From: Elusimicrobiota bacterium
GTDB taxonomy: Bacteria > Elusimicrobiota > Elusimicrobia > Elusimicrobiales > UBA9959
Length of the DNA stretch: 9,603 bases
Reading direction: 5' to 3'
Assembly (NCBI GenBank): GCA_022703115.1
Contig: JAKLEK010000025.1
Coordinates: 3,265 to 12,867, forward strand
Part shown: piece by piece, positions 1 through 7,599 of the stretch
How the letters are laid out: every line of letters begins with the position of its first letter
Position numbering within the stretch: position 1 is the stretch's first letter
The notes under the pieces: model-generated
The model's database searches: none
Told to the model about the DNA's origin: nothing
What the model saw: the letters and a program-made list of their open reading frames with translations, nothing else
Translations under genes and position numbers: made by a program

Positions 1-744
1 AAACCCGGGGCGCTCTTCATAGGCAACCACCACGCCCGGGAGCACCTCACCAACGAGGTCTCCCTCGGCCTCGCGGCGCACCTCCTCAACAACAAGAACA
101 CGCCGGAAATAAGGAAATATCTGGACACCCTGGACATCTACATCATACCCATGCTTAACGCGGACGGCGCGGAATACGACATCGCCACCGGCTCCTACCG
201 CTGGCACAGGAAGAACATGCGCGTCAACGCGGACAGATCCATAGGCGTGGACCTGAACCGCAACTACGATTCTCTCTGGTGCGAAGCGGGGGCTTCCCAT
301 TCCCCAGGGTCCGACACCTACTGCGGTCCGGCGCCTTTCTCGGAACCGGAAACGCAGACCATAAAACGCTTCATAGAGGACAGGAAGAACCTGCGCACCC
401 TGATGAGCTATCACTCCTATGCGGGCCTGCTGCTCTACCCCTGGGCGGGGAAGGACACCCCGCTGGAGAACGAGAAGGACCGCGCCGTCTTCGAGAAGAT
501 GGCGAAAGGCATGACCGCCTTCACCGGCTACAAACCGGAGCAGTCCAGCGACCTTTACGTTGCCACGGGGGACACTACGGACTGGGCTTACGGCAACTCA
601 GGGATATTCGCCTTCACGACTGAACTGGAGGGGAAAAGCTTCTACCCGGGCGCGGCGGCCATAGACAAAGCCGTGACGAACAACGTCAAAGCCGCCGTTT
701 ATATGCTGAGCGTCACCGACGACCCGTACAAGCTGGTGAATTGA
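1..744 (+). CDS. M14-family zinc carboxypeptidase (partial, 5' end outside window)
   Basis: The frame is open from base 1, so the N-terminus is missing; 247 residues are visible. An ATG at 151 is not the real start, because the first zinc motif lies upstream of it. Landmarks of the metallocarboxypeptidase A/T fold appear in order (visible-fragment numbering): HARE at 11-14 supplies the zinc ligands His11 and Glu14; LNRNY gives the substrate-binding Asn86-Arg87; SYHSY contains the third zinc ligand, His138; Tyr186 and the GDTTDWAYG segment (190-198) match the substrate-pocket region; FTTELEG places the catalytic Glu at 208. All key residues are therefore present. Family members hydrolyse C-terminal residues from peptides and are usually secreted with a propeptide, which would lie upstream of this window. 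Cys94 and Cys108 could form a disulfide. The protein ends about 39 residues after the catalytic Glu, with no C-terminal sorting domain. Exact specificity cannot be read from the fragment. Confidence 0.93.
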   Translation, partial: KPGALFIGNHHAREHLTNEVSLGLAAHLLNNKNTPEIRKYLDTLDIYIIPMLNADGAEYDIATGSYRWHRKNMRVNADRSIGVDLNRNYDSLWCEAGASHSPGSDTYCGPAPFSEPETQTIKRFIEDRKNLRTLMSYHSYAGLLLYPWAGKDTPLENEKDRAVFEKMAKGMTAFTGYKPEQSSDLYVATGDTTDWAYGNSGIFAFTTELEGKSFYPGAAAIDKAVTNNVKAAVYMLSVTDDPYKLVN

Positions 745-761
745 ACCGGCGGGACGGGAAT

Positions 762-798
762 AAAAAAGCTCCGGTCCCGTCGGGACCGGAGCTTTTTT
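762..798. terminator. bidirectional intrinsic terminator
   Basis: An 11-bp perfect GC-rich stem (768-778 pairing with 782-792, loop GTC) is flanked by six A (762-767) and six T (793-798). Read on either strand it is a stem followed by a U-run. It sits between the convergent carboxypeptidase (stop at 744) and nuclease (stop at 807-809) genes, so it very probably ends both transcripts. Confidence 0.93.
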
Positions 799-806
799 GC
801 GGCCGC

Positions 807-1688
807 TCAATGCGCGCGGAATACGGACGGACCTATACGATCGGCCAGCGAAGGGTCGTCCACGAACGGATTGCGGTTCCCCTGGAACGATTCCACGAGC
901 CCGTTCCTGCGGCGTTCCGCTTCGTCTGGCGGGTCCGCCCGGTTCCATTCGAGGAACATCGGCACCCTGGCCGTCCAGAAATCACGGTAATCGGCCCCGT
1001 TCCGTATGTCCCTGTCGTAATAACGGACCACGAAGTAGAGGACGGCCCTGGCGACGTTGCCCTTGACCGCGTCCGCCGGCTCGAAGCCTTCCGAGCCCAG
1101 TCTGGAACCGCTGTCGGTGGAATAGACCGGGTCCGGCACAACGGCGAACCGCAGATTGGCGCGGCGTCCGTTAGGGGTGAACAGAGTGGGGGCGAGCTGA
1201 TGCAGGTCCGACGCCATGGGCAGCGCCCCTTTGGAAAACCCCCGGGGCCAGATATGCTCGGCGTTCATGAACTTGTCCACCGTACCGTCACCGTTCTGGT
1301 CGCCACGCTCGCGGTAATCGTTCCCGCTGGAGCCGGAACCGGCGACGCAGACCTGGGAATAGAAGGCGAGAATGCCGGGCGCGCCGCCGCAGTCCCGGCC
1401 TTCGGCGGTGGAGAACATATAGGTCTTGGCCTGCGCGTACGAAGGGACCGGGGAAACGGTCGGGACCAGGGCGGAATGAAGCGCCTGGAAGAGGTCCTCA
1501 CCGGAAAAGCCGTCCCACGGCGTTCTGGCGGGAAGAGGAAGTTCAGGGAGAGCGGATATATGGACCGGACCGGACAGGGAAGCCAAGGCCTCCAAAGACG
1601 GGAAGGCCGGACCGGCCGCGTACGCGGGAACGGAGAGGGGAAGAAAAGCGAGGACCGCCGCCAACGCCGCTTTATTGATGCCTACCAA
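807..1688 (-). CDS. secreted endonuclease I family nuclease (EndA/Vvn-like ββα-metal)
   Basis: This 293-residue protein starts with a signal peptide (about residues 1-24, cleavage after AYA), so it is probably periplasmic or extracellular. The family signature follows: NAEHIWP (142-148) carries the metal ligand Glu144 and general base His145; SDLHQLAP (160-167) and NGRRAN (173-178) form the rest of the ββα-metal core; FEPADAVKGNVARA (202-215) and the QGNRNPFVD block (269-277) are typical of the endonuclease I C-terminal half. Members cut DNA, and often RNA, without sequence preference, for nutrient use or to degrade incoming DNA. There are only two cysteines after the signal (Cys100, Cys114), possibly a disulfide, far fewer than in Vvn. 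An acidic DQNGDGTVD loop (130-138) just before the active site resembles a calcium-binding loop. The start is TTG with GGAGGG three bases upstream; no ATG or GTG gives the intact signal peptide. A consensus-like promoter lies upstream and the gene is monocistronic. Confidence 0.92.
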   Translation of the reverse strand: MVGINKAALAAVLAFLPLSVPAYAAGPAFPSLEALASLSGPVHISALPELPLPARTPWDGFSGEDLFQALHSALVPTVSPVPSYAQAKTYMFSTAEGRDCGGAPGILAFYSQVCVAGSGSSGNDYRERGDQNGDGTVDKFMNAEHIWPRGFSKGALPMASDLHQLAPTLFTPNGRRANLRFAVVPDPVYSTDSGSRLGSEGFEPADAVKGNVARAVLYFVVRYYDRDIRNGADYRDFWTARVPMFLEWNRADPPDEAERRRNGLVESFQGNRNPFVDDPSLADRIGPSVFRAH

Positions 1689-1697
1689 GGTCCCTCC
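1686..1697 (-). promoter_or_regulatory. ribosome binding site deciding the TTG start of the nuclease
   Basis: On the minus strand GGAGGG (1697-1692) is followed by ACC and the TTG codon (1688-1686). The spacing is short, as it is for the amidase gene (GGAGG, AGT, ATG). The signal peptide begins immediately downstream, which supports TTG as the true initiator. Confidence 0.7.
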
Positions 1698-1710
1698 GAC
1701 AAAGCGCGCC

Positions 1711-1745
1711 CCCGATAATTATATAATTTAATTAAAGCGCGTCAA
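1711..1745 (-). promoter_or_regulatory. sigma70-type promoter of the nuclease gene
   Basis: On the minus strand a -35 box TTGACG (1745-1740) and a perfect -10 box TATAAT (1723-1718) are separated by 16 bases. Transcription would start near 1711, leaving a leader of about 22 bases before the TTG start. Confidence 0.7.
1717..1734 (+). promoter_or_regulatory. probable -10 region of the tolC-RND operon promoter
   Basis: TATAAT at 1722-1727 on the plus strand lies about 40 bases upstream of the tolC-like start. It overlaps the -10 of the opposite promoter because the core AATTATATAATT (1717-1728) is a perfect palindrome. I find no good -35 match at 16-18 bases, so this promoter is either weak or activator-dependent. 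Confidence 0.45.
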
Positions 1746-1766
1746 CGCCGTTGTTCAAGGACTGCT

Positions 1767-3014
1767 ATGATCCGACATCTTCTGCTTCAGGCCCTTATAA
1801 TGCTGCCGCCGTCCGCGGTCCGGGCGCAGGCGCCCCAGGCTGCGCCAGAGCGTCCGCTCTCGCTAGACGAGGCCTACACTCTGGCCCTGGCGAAGAGCGA
1901 GACCCTGGCTATCGGAAAAGAGGGGCTCGACCAGCTCGAAGCCGCCAGACGGCGTCTGGCTTCGGCTTTCCGACCGTCGCTCGAACTGGGGTTTTCCCAT
2001 CGCAAGCGCCAGAATTACGAAGCCGAGGACGCGGGCTACCTGTCCGCCGGCTACTCCCTGTTCTCCGGAATGCGCGACTATATCGCCCTGAAAGCCGCGT
2101 CCGCCTCATCCGGCGCGGCCGAACTGGACCTCGCCCGAGCCAGGCAGGAACTCTATCTGGGGGTCGCGGACGCCTATTTCGGCCTCCTGTCCGCGCGGAA
2201 GGAAAAGGCCATAAGGAACGAGCTGCTGGAAGTCACCCGCAGACGAGTGGCCGAGCTGGAAGCGCGCGTGGAACTTGGGCGCTCCCGTAAAAGCGAAGCC
2301 GCCGCCGCGAAGGCTCAGCTGGCGCAGGACAAGGCCGGCTTCCTGGAAGCCGCCGCCGCCGAGCGCCTGGGCCAGGAAGCGATGTCGTTCCTGACCGGAC
2401 TGCCGGCCGGCATCGTCCCCGCCGGCGTCCCCGCCGGGAAGGACGAAGGGCTGGAAACGTACCTCAAGTCGTCCCTCTCGCGGCCTGACGTGGCGGCGAA
2501 ACGCCGCTCGCTGGAGGCCTACGGGCATTTGAGGAGGATACAGGACCGCAACACCTGGCCCTCCGTATCGGTATCAGGGGATTACTACGCTCTGCGCCAT
2601 CCCAAGCCCGACCCCGACCAGGACTGGACGGCGGGCCTCGTCCTGTCTCTTCCGCTCTACACCGGCGGCGCCGCCGGAGCCATGCGGGCATCGGCCGCCT
2701 CCGCGGAACGCGCGGCTGAATTGGCGCTCAAACTGGCCGAACGCAGGACCGGGAGCGAAGTGCGGTCGGCGTACGAAGAATTCAGGTACGCCGGACTAAG
2801 ACGCGCCAGCCTGCAGGAGGCCGCGGACCTGGCAGCCGAGAACGAGCGCTACCAGGAAAGCGATTACAAGCTGGGACTGGTGACGAATCTGGACGTGCTC
2901 AACGCCATCAACAGCATGCAGCAGACCCGCCTCGCCCTCTCGCAGGCGGAAACGCGCGAGGCCCTGGCCTTTATCCGCCTGAGGACCGCCGCCGGAATGG
3001 AGACGCCGAAATGA
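1767..3014 (+). CDS. TolC/OEP-family outer-membrane efflux channel
   Basis: This 415-residue protein has a signal peptide (about 1-20, cleavage after VRA). The mature part shows the duplicated outer-membrane efflux protein architecture: a first β-segment (about 70-100) and long helical segment (101-205), then a second β-segment (about 262-300, with LSLPLYTGG at 293-301) and helices to about 405, including the typical YKLGLVTNLDVLNA block (367-380). Three such subunits form a barrel and periplasmic tunnel that ejects substrates from an inner-membrane pump. The length is at the short end for the family, with little C-terminal tail. The start is supported by AAGGA five bases upstream of ATG. The stop overlaps the start of the RND permease gene (ATGA at 3011-3014), so the two proteins are almost certainly made from one message and work together. 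Export substrates cannot be deduced. Confidence 0.93.
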   Translation: MIRHLLLQALIMLPPSAVRAQAPQAAPERPLSLDEAYTLALAKSETLAIGKEGLDQLEAARRRLASAFRPSLELGFSHRKRQNYEAEDAGYLSAGYSLFSGMRDYIALKAASASSGAAELDLARARQELYLGVADAYFGLLSARKEKAIRNELLEVTRRRVAELEARVELGRSRKSEAAAAKAQLAQDKAGFLEAAAAERLGQEAMSFLTGLPAGIVPAGVPAGKDEGLETYLKSSLSRPDVAAKRRSLEAYGHLRRIQDRNTWPSVSVSGDYYALRHPKPDPDQDWTAGLVLSLPLYTGGAAGAMRASAASAERAAELALKLAERRTGSEVRSAYEEFRYAGLRRASLQEAADLAAENERYQESDYKLGLVTNLDVLNAINSMQQTRLALSQAETREALAFIRLRTAAGMETPK

Positions 3015-6000
3015 CGCTTTCAGACCTTTCCATCAAGAATTCCGTCTTCGCCTGGATGCTCATGTCCGGCCTGCTGGTCTTCGGCTGGATGGGCTTCAGC
3101 CGGATGGGGATAAGCCAGATGCCGGACGTGGACTATCCTGTGGTAAACGTCTCCATCGCGCTGGAGGGGGCCGCGCCCGAAGTGATGGAAACGCAGGTGG
3201 CCGACGTCCTCGAAGGGGCGGTGATGAGCATACAGGGGATCAAGGAAGTCTCCTCCGTTTCCCGCCGCGGGCAGTGCAGCGTGACCATAGAGTTCGACCT
3301 CGGACGCGACATTGACGCGGCGATGCAGGAAGTGCAGGCGAAGATCTCGCAGGTACAGCGCGACCTGCCGCGTGAGATAAACCCGCCGACCATAAGCAAG
3401 ACCAACCCGGAGGACCAGCCCATAATGCGCGTTTCCCTGAGCGGCGACAGGCCCCTCAAGGACATGATGCTGTTCGCGAACGACTACCTCAAGGACAAGT
3501 TCACCACGCTGGCGGGCGTGGGCGACGTGGAGATGGGCGGTTTCACGGACCCGAACCTGCGCATCTGGGTGGACGCGGACAGGCTCAACGCCAAGCAGCT
3601 CACGGTCGAGGACGTAATGAACACCGTGAGGAACCAGCACGCCGAAATGCCGGCGGGCTATATCAGCTCCGGACCGAAGGAGATGAACGTCCGCGTGATG
3701 GGAGAGGCGGTCACTCCGGAACAATTCTCCGATCTGGTAATAACCGGCCGCGGCGGGGCGGCGATCTGGAAAACCTTCCGCATAAAGGACGTGGCCGAGG
3801 TAGAGGACGGGCTGAACGATATCAGGCGCGCGGCGCGCAGGGACGGCAGGCGGGCCGTCGGCATGGGCATTCTGAAACAGCGCGGATCAAACGCCGTCGC
3901 CGTGGCCAGGGCGGTCAGGGAAAGGGTGGCCGAACTGCAGAAAACCCTTCCCGCCGGCATGGACCTGGCGGTGGTAAACGACACCACCCGCTTCATAGAG
4001 GAATCCACGCACGAGCTGAACTTCACTCTGGTGCTATCGGCGCTGCTTACCGGCGTGGTCTGCTGGCTTTTCCTCGGCTCCTGGTCCTCGACCTTCAACG
4101 TGCTGCTGGCGATCCCGACCTCCATTATCGGGTCCTTTATAGTCCTGTACTTCATGGGGTTCACGCTCAACACCTTCACCCTGCTGGGCCTCTCCCTGGC
4201 TATAGGCATCGTGGTGGACGACGCGATAATGGTGCTCGAGAACATCGTGCGCTACAACGAGATGGGCTACGGGCGGATAAAGTCCGCGATCCTGGGCGCG
4301 AGGGAGATAACCTTCCCCGCCGTCGCCGCGTCGGTGGCCATCCTGGCTATTTTCGTTCCGGTGATATTCATGGAAGGGATCATCGGCCGCTTCTTTTTCC
4401 AGTTCGGGGTGACCATGTCCACGGCCGTCCTCCTTTCGTTGCTGGAGGCGCTGACCCTCTCCCCGATGCGCTGTTCCAGGTTCGTGGATTCGGGGCGCTC
4501 CGGGGCGCTCGGCAGATGGATGGACTCGGCGCTGACCGCTGCCGCGCGCGTATACGGACGGATCCTGGAACGCATACTGCGGCACCGCTGGAAAGTGGTG
4601 GGAGCGGCGTTCGCGGTGTTCGCCCTCTCGCTTCTGACCGCCTTCAAGCTGCCCTTCGAATTCACCCCGTCCCAGGACCAGAGCCAGTTCATGGTCAGGC
4701 TCCATACGCCGATCGGCTCGTCCTTCGAATACACTAACGAAGCCGTCTCCAAAGTGGAGGCCTGGGCCATGGGGCAGCCCAATATAGCGCATTATTTCGG
4801 GGTCGTGGGCATGGGCGGCAGCGTGAACGGCGCGATGATGTTCTTCACGCTGAAAGCCCCTTCGGAACGCGTCCCGCTCGAGGAAGGAGGGAAGCGGCCC
4901 GATCAGCGCGACTTCATGGCGCATACCCGGAAGGCCCTTAGAAAAATAAAGGAACTCGATCGCGTCTCGATACAGGACCCGTCCCAGTCCGGCTTCACCG
5001 CCCGGCGTGGATACCCGGTGGAGCTCAGTCTGCGCGGACCGGACTGGGGCAGGCTGGCCGAACTGAACAGGGAACTGATGGACCGCATGACGGCCTCCGG
5101 CAAGATGGTGGACGTGGACACCGATTACCAGGCCGGGATGCCGGAAGTGCAGATCGTCCCCGACCGGGTCAGGGCCGCGGAGCGGGGTGTGGACATAGCC
5201 ACCATAGGCGACGCCGTCAACGCGATGATCGGCGGGGTACGCGTCGGCAAGTTCACCAAGAACGGAAAACGTTACGACATCCGCATACGTTTGGTGGACA
5301 AGGACCGCAAAGTCCCGTCCGACATAGGCAAGATATGGGTGCGCAACAACCGCGGCGAACTTATACGCCTGGCCGAAGTAATGAAGATAACGGAGAAGCC
5401 GACCCTCCTTTCCATCTCCAGGCGCGCCCGGGAACGCGCCATCGGTATTTTCGCCAACCCCGCCCCGGGCTCCTCCCAGGGCGAGGCGCTGGCCGAGGCG
5501 CAGCGCCTGGCGAAGGAACTGCTGCCCGAGGGGTACCGCATAGTGCTGTCCGGAAGCTCCCAGACCTTCCAGGAATCATTCGGCAGCCTGCTCATGGCGC
5601 TGGTGTTCGGCGTTTTCGTGGCCTACATGGTGCTGGCTTCCCAGTTCAACAGCTTCATCCATCCGGTTACCGTGCTGCTGGCGCTGCCATTCAGCATCAC
5701 CGGCGCCTTCATCGCGCTGCTGGCGGGGGGGCAATCCCTGAATATTTACAGTATGATAGGCATGATCCTGCTGATGGGCATAGTGAAGAAGAACTCCATA
5801 CTGCTGGTGGACTTCACCAACCACCGCCGGCGCACAGGGGGGATGGAGGTCTCGGAAGCGCTGCTGGACGCCTGTCCGGTGAGACTTAGGCCCATCCTTA
5901 TGACGTCCTTCGCGACGGTGGCCGCCGCCATACCGCCCGCGCTTGGCCTCGGCCCGGGCGCCGAGACGCGCATCCCGATGGCCATGGTGGTCATAGGCGG

Positions 6001-6157
6001 CGTGCTCTTCTCCACTTTCCTTACCCTGCTGGTGGTGCCCTGCGCCTACAGCCTCATCTCAGGGCTGGAGAACAAGGACCACGAACAGGCCCTGCGCCGG
6101 ACCCTCATAGAACTGGGCGAACTGAACGCCCCGGCCGGTCCTGCCCCTAAGCGGTAG
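3011..6157 (+). CDS. RND-superfamily efflux permease, HAE-1/AcrB-like
   Basis: This 1048-residue inner-membrane protein is almost the same length as AcrB (1049). TM1 is near residues 12-30, followed by the first large periplasmic loop, TM2-6 (about 335-490), TM7 (about 528-546), the second loop, and TM8-12 (TM8 about 858-878). The proton-relay residues are intact: Asp403-Asp404 in GIVVDDAIMVLEN (TM4) and Lys927 in GIVKKNSILLVDF (TM10), followed by RLRPILMTS (958-966). The VVDDAI form with no heavy-metal signature points to drug, hydrophobic-compound or lipid export rather than metal export. The pump should take substrates from the periplasm or outer leaflet and pass them to the TolC-like channel encoded just upstream. 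GGAG lies eight bases before the ATG, and the start overlaps the preceding stop. No HlyD-type adaptor gene is in the operon, which ends at the hairpin at 6174-6205. A 10-bp tandem repeat lies inside the gene (4491-4510) without breaking the frame. Confidence 0.95.
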   Translation: MTLSDLSIKNSVFAWMLMSGLLVFGWMGFSRMGISQMPDVDYPVVNVSIALEGAAPEVMETQVADVLEGAVMSIQGIKEVSSVSRRGQCSVTIEFDLGRDIDAAMQEVQAKISQVQRDLPREINPPTISKTNPEDQPIMRVSLSGDRPLKDMMLFANDYLKDKFTTLAGVGDVEMGGFTDPNLRIWVDADRLNAKQLTVEDVMNTVRNQHAEMPAGYISSGPKEMNVRVMGEAVTPEQFSDLVITGRGGAAIWKTFRIKDVAEVEDGLNDIRRAARRDGRRAVGMGILKQRGSNAVAVARAVRERVAELQKTLPAGMDLAVVNDTTRFIEESTHELNFTLVLSALLTGVVCWLFLGSWSSTFNVLLAIPTSIIGSFIVLYFMGFTLNTFTLLGLSLAIGIVVDDAIMVLENIVRYNEMGYGRIKSAILGAREITFPAVAASVAILAIFVPVIFMEGIIGRFFFQFGVTMSTAVLLSLLEALTLSPMRCSRFVDSGRSGALGRWMDSALTAAARVYGRILERILRHRWKVVGAAFAVFALSLLTAFKLPFEFTPSQDQSQFMVRLHTPIGSSFEYTNEAVSKVEAWAMGQPNIAHYFGVVGMGGSVNGAMMFFTLKAPSERVPLEEGGKRPDQRDFMAHTRKALRKIKELDRVSIQDPSQSGFTARRGYPVELSLRGPDWGRLAELNRELMDRMTASGKMVDVDTDYQAGMPEVQIVPDRVRAAERGVDIATIGDAVNAMIGGVRVGKFTKNGKRYDIRIRLVDKDRKVPSDIGKIWVRNNRGELIRLAEVMKITEKPTLLSISRRARERAIGIFANPAPGSSQGEALAEAQRLAKELLPEGYRIVLSGSSQTFQESFGSLLMALVFGVFVAYMVLASQFNSFIHPVTVLLALPFSITGAFIALLAGGQSLNIYSMIGMILLMGIVKKNSILLVDFTNHRRRTGGMEVSEALLDACPVRLRPILMTSFATVAAAIPPALGLGPGAETRIPMAMVVIGGVLFSTFLTLLVVPCAYSLISGLENKDHEQALRRTLIELGELNAPAGPAPKR

Positions 6158-6173
6158 ACCGCCGGTAAAAGGG

Positions 6174-6205
6174 AAGGGGCTTCGCCTTTTACGGCGAAGC
6201 CCCTT
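6174..6205. terminator. hairpin terminator between convergent RND and amidase genes
   Basis: A perfect 13-bp stem (6174-6186 with 6193-6205, loop TTTTAC) lies between the RND stop (6157) and the amidase stop (6228). On the minus strand a TTTT follows shortly after the stem (complement of 6167-6170), whereas the plus strand has only ACTCTCT. It probably serves both genes, with the better U-run on the amidase side. Confidence 0.75.
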
Positions 6206-6227
6206 ACTCTCTGCTTCCCCCACGGCC

Positions 6228-7565
6228 TCAGCTGGCCCGGATCTTCTCCATCAGCGTCTCCCAGGGCAGGGGCCCGGGGCAGGAAGTGCTGCATCCGGGC
6301 ATCTGCTGATGCCCGAGTATCCCGCCGGTGATATTGGTCCCTTCCTTGTGCGTCAGCGGAATGCCGTATTTGTCGCAGAAGAAGCGGGTGAGCCTGGCCG
6401 AAGCGTTCAGCATTGGCTCGCTGCCCCACCATTCCGGATGAGTGGTGGTGACCTCATGCTCCACGCCGATAGAGCGGTCGTTGTTGTAGGCGTAGCCGCT
6501 GGCGCCGGCGTGCCAGGCCGTGTTAGCGACGCTTATCACCTGGGTTATCTCCCCGTCGTCGTGCCGTATGCAGAAATGCGCGCTGGCGTTGGCCGAGGGG
6601 TTCTGGAACCAGGAAATGGCGCCGGCGTAGGTGCCGACCCCCATCCAGTGGTTCACCCAGGTGTCGATAGCCACCCTGCGGCCCATGGTGAAATTGTACT
6701 GCGTGGAGACCGCGAGCGCGTCAGGATAATCCGCCGAGCGGGCCGAGCGCGAGACTCCGGCGGGGGGAGGCAGGCGCGCGAAGTCCACCTTGGCGGCCTT
6801 GACCTCCACTATCTGATTGAAGACGTTCTGCTCCTTGATCCCGTTGCTTATGACCTTGAAATAGTTCCGGGCCTGCTCGTCCCGCAACTCCTGGCTTATC
6901 AGGCCGGAGAATCTGGACGCGGCCTCGAACCATTCCTCGACCGGCGCGTCGGCCGCCGTTCCGGTCAGGTATTGCGGGCCGGGCGAGAACGGTATCGGCC
7001 GGGAGGAGACGCCGGGGGAAGCCTTCTCCGCGGCGCCGGATAGATCTTCGAAAGCCGGACCGTCGGAGGGCGCGCGCCCGCCGGGCGCGGCGCCGGGAAC
7101 CTGGACGGGCGCCGGGGTCTTCCCGGCGTAGGAAGCGAGCAGGGCCGCGGCTCCGCGTATGTTCTGGCGCGGGTCGTCCTTAAGAGTCTGCGGGTCCGAG
7201 CCGATCAGCCGGGCTGCCTCTCCCAGCGTGTCGCAGTAGTCGTTCTGCACCAGGTGCATAACGCCCCAGCCGCGGTCCACGGAAGGTCCGACCTGTATCC
7301 AGTTGTTCTCCAGGTAACCGATAGCCTCCAGGAGGACCTGGGGCACGTTGAACTCCCTGGCGGCGTCCCTGAACATCCGCCGGGTGGCGTCCAGGGATAC
7401 CTTTGAAGCCCTGCGCAGCTGCTCGCGCCACATGCGCTTATCATCCGAAGAGGCGTCGCTGTTCGCCGTCACCTCCGCGAGTATCTGGTTGTAATCGTAT
7501 TCTTTGGCCTGCAGGACTGAAAGACAGGCGAAGACGCAGAAAAGCAGAACGGCCGTTCTATGCAT
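6228..7565 (-). CDS. secreted two-domain peptidoglycan enzyme: lysozyme-like + N-acetylmuramoyl-L-alanine amidase (amidase_2/PGRP)
   Basis: This 445-residue protein has a signal peptide (1-20, cleavage after LQA). Residues about 60-147 look like a goose-lysozyme/SLT-type domain: VPQVLLEAIGYLENNW gives a candidate catalytic Glu86, and GWGVMHL (99-105) and the NIRGAAALLASYA helix (135-147) follow. A Pro/Gly/Ala-rich linker (148-200) and a helical segment (about 208-262) lead to an amidase_2 domain (about 286-440). Its zinc ligands are visible: His306 (VNHWMG), His419 (GHQQMPG) and Cys429 (SCPGP), the His-His-Cys set of T7 lysozyme and PGRPs; IGVEHE (366-371) is also typical. The amidase domain should cut the bond between MurNAc and L-Ala. 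Whether the N-terminal domain cuts glycan or only binds it is uncertain. A similar architecture is known from actinobacterial amidases. GGAGG precedes the ATG and a good promoter lies upstream. Likely roles are wall recycling, remodelling or attack on other cells. Confidence 0.9.
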   Translation of the reverse strand: MHRTAVLLFCVFACLSVLQAKEYDYNQILAEVTANSDASSDDKRMWREQLRRASKVSLDATRRMFRDAAREFNVPQVLLEAIGYLENNWIQVGPSVDRGWGVMHLVQNDYCDTLGEAARLIGSDPQTLKDDPRQNIRGAAALLASYAGKTPAPVQVPGAAPGGRAPSDGPAFEDLSGAAEKASPGVSSRPIPFSPGPQYLTGTAADAPVEEWFEAASRFSGLISQELRDEQARNYFKVISNGIKEQNVFNQIVEVKAAKVDFARLPPPAGVSRSARSADYPDALAVSTQYNFTMGRRVAIDTWVNHWMGVGTYAGAISWFQNPSANASAHFCIRHDDGEITQVISVANTAWHAGASGYAYNNDRSIGVEHEVTTTHPEWWGSEPMLNASARLTRFFCDKYGIPLTHKEGTNITGGILGHQQMPGCSTSCPGPLPWETLMEKIRAS

Positions 7566-7599
7566 ACTCCTCCAGCGGTCGGCATTTTACTCCGGCTAC

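Noticed and set aside
151..744. ATG at 151 as the start of the carboxypeptidase
   Set aside because: The HARE zinc-binding motif is encoded in frame at bases 31-42, upstream of this ATG, so the gene must begin before the window.
741..1718. Long plus-strand ORF (325 codons) opposite the nuclease gene
   Set aside because: Its product has no recognisable family features, is Arg/Gly-rich, and lies antisense to a clear endonuclease I gene; it is a GC-driven shadow frame.
4034..4924. Minus-strand ORF of 296 codons opposite the RND gene
   Set aside because: Low-complexity His/Gly/Arg composition antisense to a well-conserved permease; a shadow frame, like the others at 3020-3724, 3658-4245 and 4267-4782.
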